Shown: positions 9,771 through 19,296, counted from the first letter of the stretch. The stretch: DNA of 34,145 bases from Planctomycetota bacterium (GCA_009920765.1 RFZJ01000041.1:1-34145), one strand, 5' to 3'. Translations and numbers: made by a program. Notes: a model not told the origin generated them from the sequence alone.

Positions 9771-12248
9771 ATGAAAACACAAATAGAAAAAAAAACCGGA
9801 TTGTTCACCAGGTTTCATGCCTCGGTTCGACTTCTTGGCTTAACTGGATTTCTCCTTGGTTTTGCAACTATCATCCTTGCAAACCCAGCTGATATTGCCT
9901 CATCCGCAAAAGATATTATCAGCCAGATTCGTTCCCGCGAGTTTGCTTTGATCCCCCTGCTTGCTCTTTCTGCTTTTTTGATAGGCTTTGCTGCAATCGC
10001 CATTGAGTTGTTCATTGCTTTAAGTTTTGCAGCAGGAAGAAAAAATGCAATGGGCTTTGGGGCCACCGCCCAAATTGTACTTGCAACCATTCTGGTTTTA
10101 GGTGTTAACTTTTTCAGTTTCTATAACTACTCCTTGTTTGATTTTACCCGGGCACATCTTTTTACCCTGCCAAAGGATCTTAAAGATCGACTCCAAAACC
10201 TCAAGGAAGAAACCACCATCGTTGTCTGTCAACTTCATAAAACCTATGGCAACTTTACAGACAAGCCCGACCGTTACGACTACGCTGCAGAACGTCTTGT
10301 GGTCGGCAAGGTGAAGGATCTCGTAGATCAATTGCGTGAATTTGGCCCACGCTTCAAGGTGGTTGTCCTTGATGTTGAAGAAGAAAGCTACGAGCGAAAA
10401 TTAAATCAACTCACCCAAAATGCCCCCGAACTTAGGAAGGCGATTGAAACCGCTCCCGAAAACAGCATCTTCTTCTGGGCAAAAAAGATGCCTCTCGCTT
10501 CTACTACTCCCACCGAAATCCTACAGCGAATCAGCTTCAACGAATTTTACAGGCTCGATAAAACTTCTTCCCAACTTGCAAATGAAGGGCGGGGTAACCT
10601 CGTCTTATTGCCTCAAGGATCCGAAGGACTTGGCGCTGCAGAACCTTTTGTTCGTAGAATCCTAAGCCTTGATGCGCCCAAACCCAAAGTCGCAATCGCT
10701 GTCGTCGATGAATGGCTTACCTCCAAAGGTACCGATTCTTTCGGCCTTGCAGGGTTGCGCAAGTCCCTTGAAAGTCAGGGATTTGATGTCAAGGATCTTA
10801 TCCTCCGCAAACTGCGGCAACGGCCGTCTTCCTCCGTTGCCTACACCTTCGATGAAAGCAAATTGGATCGACTTGACCAAAGGCTACGGAACCTTAATTT
10901 GAATCTCGAAAGGTTTGACCGGGGAATTGAATCCCTTGGAAAAATGGTCACCCAGTGGAAATCTACACCCATCCCTGAACTCGAAAAAGCTTACGCTGAA
11001 CTCCTTCGAGGCGGGCGATTGTCTGAAAATGCCCGAAGAGACCAGGTGGAATATTTCGAAAGTGAACTGCGCAACATTCAAGATGCAAAAGAGCGTTTCA
11101 AAAAGCAAAAAGATGAAACTCTCAAGGAACGCAACCTTCTCGATGTTGATTCCCTGGTTGAACAACAACGAATGACCGATCTTGAGTCTAAAATGAATAT
11201 CCTGCTCGGTGATTGCGACCTCTTGATTGTTCCAAGACCCACACTTCATGATGTCATCACCGATGATCGCAATCTTCCTTTCTGGTTGCATGGACTTGAA
11301 AAGGCACAGATCAATGCAATGCAGAATTTCATCAAGAAAGGCAAACCTGTGTTTGCGCTTCTTGGCCCCGTTTCTGAACCTTCTGATCAAGGCCCGGTGC
11401 CTCCCGGTTTTATTGCAAATGATGGCTTCGAAGATATGCTTGGAAAACTCGGCTTTCGCTTCGGTAAGCAAACCGTTCTCTTTGATGAAGAGGTTGAAGG
11501 CTTTGGCGAACAGATGGCGGGTCTTCTTACAGGGGGCACCGCAGTCAAAATTCCCCCCCTTCTCTTGGATTGGAATGAAGGCGCAGGTAGGCCGCCCGCT
11601 CTCAAACCTAATTATCCAGAAAAAGCGCATCCTATCCGGGAATCCCTGCGACTTACCGCCCGTAGTCAATCACCCGATAAACCTCTGGAATTGCGACTCA
11701 GGCACCCGAGACCAGTTTATTTCGAATCTCCCAAAGGTTTGAACCTTGTTTACAACCCCGATTTGTTTCAAACTTCCCAAGACTCTTGGAACGAAACCCA
11801 ACCCTTTCCAGAAATGCAGCCCAATTCAGGCGAACGCAAAGCGCCTGCTTATAATCCTGATGATAAAGATCCCAACAAAGGTAATCTGGATGCCAAGCGC
11901 AGAGGGCCTTTCCCCGTGGGGGCTGCTGCAGAAGTTCCACTACCTGAAGAATGGTTTGGTAAAGAGGAAAAACATCCCCAGTCGGTTAGGGTGGCTGTAG
12001 TTGGAGAAAGCTGGTTCCTTGTAGGGCCCGATCTCCCCCCTGTAAAGGAGAGGCTTGTATTAGATGTTTGCAACTGGCTTCTGGGAAGGGATGATTTTCT
12101 ACCTAGGCCAAGTACCCCCTGGAAATTCCCCAGAGTGGAACTATCCACCCAATCACAGGACTTATGGTTGTGGGCATGCCAACTGGGTTTGCCGGGGATG
12201 TTTGCTTACCTTGGGTTTGTTGTGCTAATTCTTCGCAGAATGCGCTAA
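9771..12248 (+). CDS. GldG-like ABC auxiliary subunit with coiled-coil insertion
   Basis: Envelope subunit of the Gld-type ABC system. Three membrane helices lie at about residues 16-36, 57-82 and 95-115, and one at the C terminus (about 800-820). The large domain between them has the GldG/IFT52-like pattern: DFTRAHLFTLP, a strand TTIVVCQLHK, and later DCDLLIVPRPT and KKGKPVFALLGP. About residues 361-473 are strongly charged and rich in E, K, R and L, which looks like a long coiled coil inserted between two parts of the GldG domain. It is followed after 46 bases by the DUF4340 gene, its usual partner. The substrate is unknown. The family call rests on membrane topology, local pattern and gene order. 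Confidence 0.86.
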   Translation: MKTQIEKKTGLFTRFHASVRLLGLTGFLLGFATIILANPADIASSAKDIISQIRSREFALIPLLALSAFLIGFAAIAIELFIALSFAAGRKNAMGFGATAQIVLATILVLGVNFFSFYNYSLFDFTRAHLFTLPKDLKDRLQNLKEETTIVVCQLHKTYGNFTDKPDRYDYAAERLVVGKVKDLVDQLREFGPRFKVVVLDVEEESYERKLNQLTQNAPELRKAIETAPENSIFFWAKKMPLASTTPTEILQRISFNEFYRLDKTSSQLANEGRGNLVLLPQGSEGLGAAEPFVRRILSLDAPKPKVAIAVVDEWLTSKGTDSFGLAGLRKSLESQGFDVKDLILRKLRQRPSSSVAYTFDESKLDRLDQRLRNLNLNLERFDRGIESLGKMVTQWKSTPIPELEKAYAELLRGGRLSENARRDQVEYFESELRNIQDAKERFKKQKDETLKERNLLDVDSLVEQQRMTDLESKMNILLGDCDLLIVPRPTLHDVITDDRNLPFWLHGLEKAQINAMQNFIKKGKPVFALLGPVSEPSDQGPVPPGFIANDGFEDMLGKLGFRFGKQTVLFDEEVEGFGEQMAGLLTGGTAVKIPPLLLDWNEGAGRPPALKPNYPEKAHPIRESLRLTARSQSPDKPLELRLRHPRPVYFESPKGLNLVYNPDLFQTSQDSWNETQPFPEMQPNSGERKAPAYNPDDKDPNKGNLDAKRRGPFPVGAAAEVPLPEEWFGKEEKHPQSVRVAVVGESWFLVGPDLPPVKERLVLDVCNWLLGRDDFLPRPSTPWKFPRVELSTQSQDLWLWACQLGLPGMFAYLGFVVLILRRMR

Positions 12249-12294
12249 TCAAATTATTGTCGATATAATCGAATTTGCCTTGGAGTGACTAGGA

Positions 12295-15200
12295 ATGAAT
12301 TGGAAAACAACTCTTGTTCTCGGATTTTTTGTTGGAGTTCTTGCGATGTTTTGGTTGGATCGTAGGTCAACCAAAGAGCAATTACTTGATAAGACAGATC
12401 TGGCACCTTTGGAAAATATCCAAGCATCACAACTTCGAAAAATTGAAATTGTAAAAGGTAATCAGATTGTTAAATTAGAACGATCATCCGAAAACGAAGC
12501 TTGGAGCCTCCCGGGGAAATGGCCCACCCGTGCCTCTGAAGTTAACAAGGTTGTTGATCTTCTTCTTGGGCTCCGCTCCCGCTTCGCCCCCCTTAAGGAA
12601 AAAACTCTCAATAACCCTGAGCTTGTAATTAGACTCGCATGGGAAAAATCAAACTCTAAGAACTTTGAGAATATCACACTCGAATTCGAATCCGATCCTG
12701 TTACGAGTTTGGAAAATAAATTCTCCCTGCCTACTTTTCTACGCATACCAGAAAAGAATCTAGTCCTGAGGTTGGGGCCAGGCCTTGTTGCATCGCTTGA
12801 TCATCCTGCAGACTTCTTTCAGCAACGCAGATTATTCCAAGGCGAAAGATTGGCTGCAACTTCCAAAGAAGGCTCCCTTTCCTCTTCGCAGAAAAATGAA
12901 AAACTGCTTGCAAAATCAGTCGCCGTTAATTTCGAAATTGAAGGCAAGCCAATTTCCTTTAACCTTGTTAACACTGCTGATGATTGGCAGCTTTCCAACC
13001 CTGTGGGCAAAGATAACCTGGATCCCAAAGCTCGTGATGCCTTCCTTGGTGCGATCCCCGATATTTGGGCCGAAAAATTCATCACTCAAGATCTTGCAAA
13101 GGCTGGCTTGGCCAAACCCGAGAGAACACTTTTAGTCACCCGTAACGATGGTTCCACCATCACCCTCCAAATTGGGAATGTATCTTCCACGAAGACCAGC
13201 AAGAAAATTAGGCCGCCCGTGCCAGGTACTCCGCCCGGAATGCCCCCACAAGAAGAAACCATCATTCAAGAAATGCGCTTCGCTAAAATTCTTGATAATG
13301 ATCAAATCTTTGAGATCAATGGCGATGGCCTAAAGAATATTTTCGTCACGGTTGATCAAATCCGCGACCCAATGCTGGCACGAATCAATTCATCCGATGC
13401 TGTAAAATGCGAAATTCAACAGGGGAATAGCTCGCTGTCACTAGTAAAAAAAGAGGGCAGATGGAAAATTGAGTCGCCTGTGCAAGCTGATGCAGATCCT
13501 GAAAAAGTGAATGAACTTCTTACCAAGCTTTCCACACTGGAGGCTCGGGGAGCTGATGTTATTGATAACCCCAAGCTCGCAGATTTTGCATTGGAAAAGC
13601 CCGAGAATAAAATCATCATTACTTTGGAGGAAGAAGCCAAACCCTTGGCCAAAGATAAAGCCCCTGAAAAGAAAACCCGTACAGTTACTTATTTTCTCGG
13701 CAAAAAAGATGCCAAGGCCAAGAAGCTGTATGTTTCAGTGGATGGTTTTCCCAGGGTGAATTTTGTTGATGAAGTTGTTGCTACCCTTGCTGCCCGCCCT
13801 GCGATGGCTTATCGAGGCAAGCGCATTCTTGATCTTGCCACCACAGATATCAACGTAATCAATATAAAGACAAAATCTACGGATATCTCTTTTTCCAAAG
13901 TTCCCGAAGGAAAGTGGACAATCATCAGCCCCAAGGGTGTTGAAATTGATGATCCAAAAGTTTCTCAGCTTGCAAATTCGTTGTCCACTTTTGAAGTCTC
14001 TGAATTCCTTGAAGAAATGCCAACCAAGGAAGATTTAGTCACTAAGTATGGTTTGGATAATCCGATTGTGACTTTGGAAATAGGCTTGGCAGATGCTAAG
14101 AAACCCTTGAAAAAAATGATCATCGGGAAGCCTCTGGCTCCTAAGCCAGGATTCTTTGCAAGGTTGGGTGCAGAAGGGCCTGTATTTGTCATCAGCAATG
14201 ATCTGGTTGCAAGCCTTCAAAAAGATACACTTGCGTATCTTCCACAGGATTTTTGGAAACTCCTCCCCACCGAAATCACCGCTGTTAAAATTGCTCGTTC
14301 TTCAAGTGAGTTCAAACTTGAACGAGGTGAATCAGCCTGGAAAATCAGCGCACCTTTTACTGCTACCCCCTTTGCAGAAAAAATGGAAGAGCTTGCCAAG
14401 GAAATTGGTGGGCCTAGAGCAGATAGCTTTGTTTCTCTCGATTCCAAAGAGGATGCAAAGTATGGCCTCGACAAACCTTTTCTTCAATTAACCGTGACGG
14501 ATAAAGATAAAAAAGAAAATACTCTTTTACTTGGGAAAATTGTCTCCGAAGAATCAGGTACCAGATATGCAAGATTGAAAGATAAAGCTCCCATTGCAAT
14601 CGTAAACCCTGCATTTGTAAAAGCAGTGGATGTTGATGCCTTGGATCTTCTCGACCCCCTGGTGATGAAGCAAGATCCGTCCAAAATAAAAAGCTTCAAG
14701 ATTGAATCGGGAGCAAATAAAATTAGCATCACCCGGGAAGGGGAGATCTGGAAAGTCGTGGAAGCCGTTGCTGGCACTTTCAATGCTGAACCCGATACCA
14801 TCTCCGCCCTGCAATCTCTTTGGTTTAATCTTCGGGCAGATGGTTTTTCAGCTTTTGGCCCCAAGGCTGATGCCGCTACCTTCGGATTAGATAAACCCTC
14901 ATCTAAAATTGAAATGAAACTTGTCAATGATATGGGTAAAGATGAATCCAAAACCTTGGAAATAGGAACTGAAGTTAAAGGTAAATCAGGTTCAAAGTAT
15001 GCAAGGTTCACAGGGGAATCTGCAATATTCAACCTTCCTGCCCCGGCCGTGTTGATTTTGGAGCGAACCTATCTCGCTTATGTTCCCCGTGAAATTCTAA
15101 AACTCAAATCGGATGATGTTGATGCGCTGACTCGTACGGGAATCCCGGGGGAGCTTGAGATTAATCGCAAAAATGAAGTTTGGTCTATCAGCAAACCAAA

Positions 15201-16329
15201 AGTTGAAATCGCAGATGAGCGTACCCTTAACGATCTTGTTGCAGTTGCTTCCGATCTTAAAGCAGATTCCATCGCAGCGTTTCCTGCCACTGATCTCAAA
15301 TTATTTGGACTTGATACTCCATTTGCAGTTGTTGGTTTCAAACTCAAGGATCAAACTAAAAAAGTTCTCCTTGGCAAGGAGGTTGATGGAAAGAAAGGCT
15401 TTCGTTATGCAAAGTCCGAAGATGGCAAAGCTGTCGGTATCCTTTCTGAAGTAATTGTTAAAAAACTGATTGCATCCCCATTGTTTTATAGGGATCGCAA
15501 TATAACCCGTTTCCCCGATGCTGATCAACTTCTTCTTGAAAGAGGCCCTCGTAAAGCAACCTTTGCCCGAGTTGATGGCAACTGGAAATTGACCGAACCT
15601 TTTGTATCTGAAGCGGATCAGCAACAACTTGATGATGCGCTCGATGGCCTTGCAAGGCTTCGTGCTGATGAACTTGTTGTTGAAAAACCCACTCCCGAAG
15701 ATCTTGCCCGTTTTGGTTTGGATAAACCTGAAACCCGCTGGCAGATTAAAAATGCAGGTAAGCTGCTTCTGGAAATCAATCTGGGTAAACGCGATGAATC
15801 TTCCACCCGGTGCTATGCACAAATTACAGGCAAAGATCTTGTTTTTCTCCTCGATGTGAAACAAACCAACTGGCTTCAGGGTGAATTTCGATCCCGCACC
15901 GTTTGGGCCACGCCCCTTGATGCTGTTCAAGTAGATTCCATTAAAGTTACCTCTGCGAATAATAATTTTGAACTCTCAAAACGAAATAACGTTTGGGTTT
16001 CTGTGCCCAAACCAGCAGATCGAATCAATGATGTTTTGGTCAATGCCATGCTTGCTTCACTTGCAGGGTTGAAACTCGAACGCTATGTGGTGGATAAGGG
16101 TGCATCATTAAATCTATTCGGGCTCGATCCAGTTGAAACTACAATTGAAATTGGAACTCCCATGGGAAAGAGAACGCTTTTGGTAGGCAGGCAGGAAGGT
16201 GGTTCCAAAAAATACTATGCCCGCGTTGCCGATAACAAGCAGGGGGATGTTTTTGTTTTGAGTGAAGCAGATTCCATGATCATCCTGAAGCCTGCTTCTT
16301 CCTTGATCAAAGCCGAGAAAAAGGATTAA
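12295..16329 (+). CDS. Giant DUF4340 repeat protein
   Basis: A 1344-residue protein with one N-terminal membrane helix (about residues 5-22) and a large, presumably periplasmic, repetitive remainder. The repeat unit includes a strand such as WKISAPF or WSISKPK, an acidic helix, a GLDKP-like turn and a strand ending in a GK or GKE turn, as in DUF4340. The turn recurs as GLAKP, ALEKP, GLDNP, GLDKP, GLDKP, GLDTP, GLDKP and GLDPV. DUF4340 genes commonly follow GldG-like genes, and this one starts 46 bases after one, with TTGGAG 8-10 bases before its ATG. DUF4340 proteins I know of are much shorter, with one or two units. The stop codon overlaps the stop of the opposing gene. Its role in the ABC system is not known. 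Confidence 0.9.
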   Translation: MNWKTTLVLGFFVGVLAMFWLDRRSTKEQLLDKTDLAPLENIQASQLRKIEIVKGNQIVKLERSSENEAWSLPGKWPTRASEVNKVVDLLLGLRSRFAPLKEKTLNNPELVIRLAWEKSNSKNFENITLEFESDPVTSLENKFSLPTFLRIPEKNLVLRLGPGLVASLDHPADFFQQRRLFQGERLAATSKEGSLSSSQKNEKLLAKSVAVNFEIEGKPISFNLVNTADDWQLSNPVGKDNLDPKARDAFLGAIPDIWAEKFITQDLAKAGLAKPERTLLVTRNDGSTITLQIGNVSSTKTSKKIRPPVPGTPPGMPPQEETIIQEMRFAKILDNDQIFEINGDGLKNIFVTVDQIRDPMLARINSSDAVKCEIQQGNSSLSLVKKEGRWKIESPVQADADPEKVNELLTKLSTLEARGADVIDNPKLADFALEKPENKIIITLEEEAKPLAKDKAPEKKTRTVTYFLGKKDAKAKKLYVSVDGFPRVNFVDEVVATLAARPAMAYRGKRILDLATTDINVINIKTKSTDISFSKVPEGKWTIISPKGVEIDDPKVSQLANSLSTFEVSEFLEEMPTKEDLVTKYGLDNPIVTLEIGLADAKKPLKKMIIGKPLAPKPGFFARLGAEGPVFVISNDLVASLQKDTLAYLPQDFWKLLPTEITAVKIARSSSEFKLERGESAWKISAPFTATPFAEKMEELAKEIGGPRADSFVSLDSKEDAKYGLDKPFLQLTVTDKDKKENTLLLGKIVSEESGTRYARLKDKAPIAIVNPAFVKAVDVDALDLLDPLVMKQDPSKIKSFKIESGANKISITREGEIWKVVEAVAGTFNAEPDTISALQSLWFNLRADGFSAFGPKADAATFGLDKPSSKIEMKLVNDMGKDESKTLEIGTEVKGKSGSKYARFTGESAIFNLPAPAVLILERTYLAYVPREILKLKSDDVDALTRTGIPGELEINRKNEVWSISKPKVEIADERTLNDLVAVASDLKADSIAAFPATDLKLFGLDTPFAVVGFKLKDQTKKVLLGKEVDGKKGFRYAKSEDGKAVGILSEVIVKKLIASPLFYRDRNITRFPDADQLLLERGPRKATFARVDGNWKLTEPFVSEADQQQLDDALDGLARLRADELVVEKPTPEDLARFGLDKPETRWQIKNAGKLLLEINLGKRDESSTRCYAQITGKDLVFLLDVKQTNWLQGEFRSRTVWATPLDAVQVDSIKVTSANNNFELSKRNNVWVSVPKPADRINDVLVNAMLASLAGLKLERYVVDKGASLNLFGLDPVETTIEIGTPMGKRTLLVGRQEGGSKKYYARVADNKQGDVFVLSEADSMIILKPASSLIKAEKKD
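13105..16134 (+). repeat. Eight DUF4340 repeat units marked by GLDKP-type motifs
   Basis: The first codon of each motif lies at 13105, 13588, 14050, 14464, 14884, 15307, 15715 and 16120. The spacings are 483, 462, 414, 420, 423, 408 and 405 bases, so the period tightens towards the C terminus. The units are clearly divergent at DNA level, so this is an old duplication and not a recent tandem expansion. The listed span covers only the motifs; each full unit begins about 300 bases earlier. Confidence 0.85.
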
Positions 16330-17612
16330 ATTTTCGGAAGCTCGAAGCCCTTGCGGGCCTCTCTGCCAACAAATTGGTTGGCTTCTGCATCATCGAAGGT
16401 TTCGGTCTTGGGGTCAAACTTCAGCTTTTTGCCTGTGCGCCAAGCGATGTTTCCAGCATGGCAAAGAACGCTGCTTTGGTGCCCTTGTTCGATTTCCTGA
16501 TTAAGCTCTTCCCGTTTTCGTGATTTAACACAGTCAAGGAAGTTCCGGATATGCAAGGGCAAAGGAGAAGGGCTTGTGCCTTGCTTTACTAGCTTGTTAT
16601 CTTTGTCGAAAGCCTTCCAGTTGCTGTTGGAAATCAGCACCCATCCGCCTTCACCATGAACCACAGCGCCTTCGGTCAAATCGTGAAGGCGGGGCTTGGA
16701 CCAGATGCGCATTTCATAGACCAAAATCTGCCCTGGGTACTCGTAGGTAACCTGCATGGTATCGGGCCATTCCTGAACATCGTTGAAGAAGAATTTTCCG
16801 CCTGCGGTAGTTATGGAAAGGGGATAGCCGATTGCACCCAGAGCCCACCTTCCATAATCCAAACGGTGCACTCCATCGTTGCCTAAGTCGCCACATCCAT
16901 AATCAAAAAACCAGCGCCAGGATCCATGGAATCTGCGTTGGTTAAAAGGGCGCTTGGGTGCGGCACCCAGCCATAAATCGTAGTCGACGCCTTTGGGTGC
17001 CTCGCTATCGGGAACCGCTGTTATCGCACCTTGGCGATCGGTTTCCCAGGATCGTGCGAAGATGGGTTTACCGATGTTTCCTGCCTTGATGTATTCGACA
17101 GCTTCTTTAAGGAAAGCTGCACTGCGGGCCTGGGTTCCCATTTGCACGATGCGGTTGTGCTTGCGGGCTGCAGCCACCATGGTTTTGCCTTCGAGGATAT
17201 TATGGCCATCGGGCTTTTCCACATAAACATCTTTGCCCGCGATACAACCGTGGATACAGGGAAGTGCGTGCCAGTGGTCTGGGGTTCCAATTACGAAGGC
17301 ATCGATAGATTTATCGTTTAAGATATCTTGGTAGTTGATGACGAGTTTGGGTTCCTTTTTGGTCTTCTCTTTGATGTCGGCGCCTTTTCGAAGTCTTACT
17401 GATTCATCGAGATCAACGATATGCGTAACTTCGACATCGGGTTGTGCTGCGAAGTTTGCAAGAAGAGAGCCACCCTGGCCTCGCACCCCAATGCAAGCGA
17501 CCCGAATTTTATCGTTTGGCCCTGCAACCGCATAGCTGGCTTCTGTAATAAAGTATCCTGCAGATAAAGCTGCACTGGTTTTGATAAAGCTTCTTCGGCT
17601 TTGAGATTTCAT
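16326..17612 (-). CDS. Tat-exported Gfo/Idh/MocA-family oxidoreductase
   Basis: A twin-arginine signal (SRRSFIKTSAAL) at residues 5-16 predicts folded export. A Rossmann fold follows (KIRVACIGVRGQGG), then the family's EKP motif (VYVEKPDGHNI), which contributes to the active site and cofactor pocket. The C-terminal alpha/beta domain contains the stretch FDYGCGDLGNDGVHRLDYG. The family oxidises or isomerises sugars and related compounds with NAD(P). Exported members must carry the cofactor out with the folded protein, as Zymomonas glucose-fructose oxidoreductase does. GAGGAA lies about 9 bases before the ATG. It is downstream of the DUF1501 gene on the same strand with a 115-base gap. The substrate cannot be predicted. 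Confidence 0.94.
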   Translation of the reverse strand: MKSQSRRSFIKTSAALSAGYFITEASYAVAGPNDKIRVACIGVRGQGGSLLANFAAQPDVEVTHIVDLDESVRLRKGADIKEKTKKEPKLVINYQDILNDKSIDAFVIGTPDHWHALPCIHGCIAGKDVYVEKPDGHNILEGKTMVAAARKHNRIVQMGTQARSAAFLKEAVEYIKAGNIGKPIFARSWETDRQGAITAVPDSEAPKGVDYDLWLGAAPKRPFNQRRFHGSWRWFFDYGCGDLGNDGVHRLDYGRWALGAIGYPLSITTAGGKFFFNDVQEWPDTMQVTYEYPGQILVYEMRIWSKPRLHDLTEGAVVHGEGGWVLISNSNWKAFDKDNKLVKQGTSPSPLPLHIRNFLDCVKSRKREELNQEIEQGHQSSVLCHAGNIAWRTGKKLKFDPKTETFDDAEANQFVGREARKGFELPKI

Positions 17613-17727
17613 GGCATATGTTCCTCAAATAGGAATGTTCAAATCTGGCAGGTATAAAGATAGTAAACCCTTGATAGGTTCAAGGTTCAACAAAAAAGTG
17701 GAAGGTAATGCCTTGTTTGTTGTTGTT

Positions 17728-19125
17728 TTAAAACAGTTCGCGGATGGGGACGCCGTTGTCGAGAAGGTGTTGCGGTCTGCCATTGGGATCATTAATGGTG
17801 GTTAATGGATTGATGTTTAATGATTTATAAAGGGATGCGAAAATATCCTGGAAGGTGACAGGGCGCGCAACAACCCTTGCGCCATGATGATCGGTGGCAC
17901 CAATGATTTGGCCACCTTTGAAACCACCGCCTGCAAGGAGTGCAGGACTTACTTCGGGCCAGTGGTGTCTGCCTCCTGATTTGGGATCAATGCGTGGCGT
18001 TCTGCCGAATTCGCCCCAGACAACAATTGCAACATCATTCAACATGCCTCGTTCTTCGAGGTCGGTGATGAGGGCATGGATTGCATTATCGACGATGGGC
18101 AGAAGTTGTTTCATGCGGGGGAAATTGCCCTCATGGGTATCGAAGTCGCTGAAAGAAACGCTGACACAGCGAACACCTGCTTCAATCATTCGTCGGGCGA
18201 TGAGGAGTTTTTTTCCTGCGTTGCCATCTTCGCTGGTTGTGGATCGTTTGGGTTCATTCAGTTGGTAAGAATATTTGGCGACAGTGCTTGAAGATTCTTT
18301 TTCAAGATCCATGGCGTTTGCTAGTTTGCCCGACAGGATGATGCCAACGGCTTGTTGGGTAAAGCGATCGAGTGCATCCATTGACCCTGAAGCATCAAGG
18401 GCTCTCCGGGATGCATCAAAGGAAGCAAGCAGCTTGGTGCGATCGCTGACAAGGTCGGGAGTCAAGCCATCAACAAGGTTGAGTTGGACGGCATGAGCTT
18501 TGCCGCGTTTTGCGAGTTCGCCTTTCATGCCTGATTCAAGTTCGCGTGTAAAAAGATGGGAGATGTCAGGCCGGAAGGGTGTAAAGGTTGGGCCAAGGAA
18601 CCCTGGGCGGGCGCTGTTACGAACTTGTGGCCTGCCTTGCATGATATCTACAAAGGCGGGCGCAGTATCGCCAGTGGATCCTTGAAGTTTTGCAATTACA
18701 GAACCAAAGGCGGGCCTGCCACCGATGTTGGATTGGTCTTTAGCTGCAAAGCCGGACTGGCATTGAAAGCCATCGTGGGCACCAGCGGATCCAACTAGTG
18801 AGCGGACAAAGACACATTTGTCTGCGATTTGAGAAATCCTGGGCAATAGTTCCCCCACCTGCAAGCCGGGAACATTAGTTGCTATTGGTTTGAATTCACC
18901 ACGGATTTCAACAGGGGCATCTGGTTTGAGATCAAACATATCTAATTGTGGTGGACCACCATCGAGATGGATGTTGATAACCGCTTTATTTGAAGATTGA
19001 ATCCCAGCAGCAGCTTCTGCCTTTAGAAGATTGGCAAGGGACAAACCAGATAAGCCTATTGTGCCTGCAGTGAGGAAATGTCTGCGGCTGGATTTTTGAT
19101 TGTAGTTGCCAAAGATGGAAAGCAT
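17728..19125 (-). CDS. DUF1501 family protein with Tat signal
   Basis: DUF1501 proteins are very abundant in planctomycetes and are distantly related to sulfatase/alkaline-phosphatase folds; their biochemical role is unsettled. The twin-arginine signal is SRRHFLTAGTIGL near residue 13. Typical family segments are NIHLDGGPPQLDMFD near the N terminus and VVWGEFGRTPRID, GGRHHWPEV and DHHGARV in the C-terminal third. At 465 residues it is a full-length member. The ATG at 19125 is preceded only by a weak GGATGA. Family members usually sit next to a DUF1549/DUF1553 cytochrome-like gene; none is present here, and the neighbour is a Gfo/Idh/MocA gene instead. Confidence 0.95.
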   Translation of the reverse strand: MLSIFGNYNQKSSRRHFLTAGTIGLSGLSLANLLKAEAAAGIQSSNKAVINIHLDGGPPQLDMFDLKPDAPVEIRGEFKPIATNVPGLQVGELLPRISQIADKCVFVRSLVGSAGAHDGFQCQSGFAAKDQSNIGGRPAFGSVIAKLQGSTGDTAPAFVDIMQGRPQVRNSARPGFLGPTFTPFRPDISHLFTRELESGMKGELAKRGKAHAVQLNLVDGLTPDLVSDRTKLLASFDASRRALDASGSMDALDRFTQQAVGIILSGKLANAMDLEKESSSTVAKYSYQLNEPKRSTTSEDGNAGKKLLIARRMIEAGVRCVSVSFSDFDTHEGNFPRMKQLLPIVDNAIHALITDLEERGMLNDVAIVVWGEFGRTPRIDPKSGGRHHWPEVSPALLAGGGFKGGQIIGATDHHGARVVARPVTFQDIFASLYKSLNINPLTTINDPNGRPQHLLDNGVPIRELF

Positions 19126-19296
19126 GAAATCATCCGGGTGGGAGGCTACGAACCTTTCTTTATGAGGTAATACTACCTGATGAATGAATATTGATCAAGC
19201 AGATATGAAGAGAATGTTGCCCTTTTTGGTTAATTAGGGTGTTGGATTCGTTGTTTATGTAAAGCGGGATTGTGATGGAATGAATTGAACTTCTTT

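Noticed and set aside
10884..11669. A 261-residue open frame on the minus strand inside the GldG-like gene
   Set aside because: It is antisense to a well-supported gene with clear GldG features, its translation has no recognisable domain, and its composition looks like a mirror of the coding strand.
15301..15930. A 209-residue minus-strand frame inside the DUF4340 gene
   Set aside because: It overlaps two DUF4340 repeat units that fit the regular spacing; the antisense product has no motif and no ribosome site worth noting.
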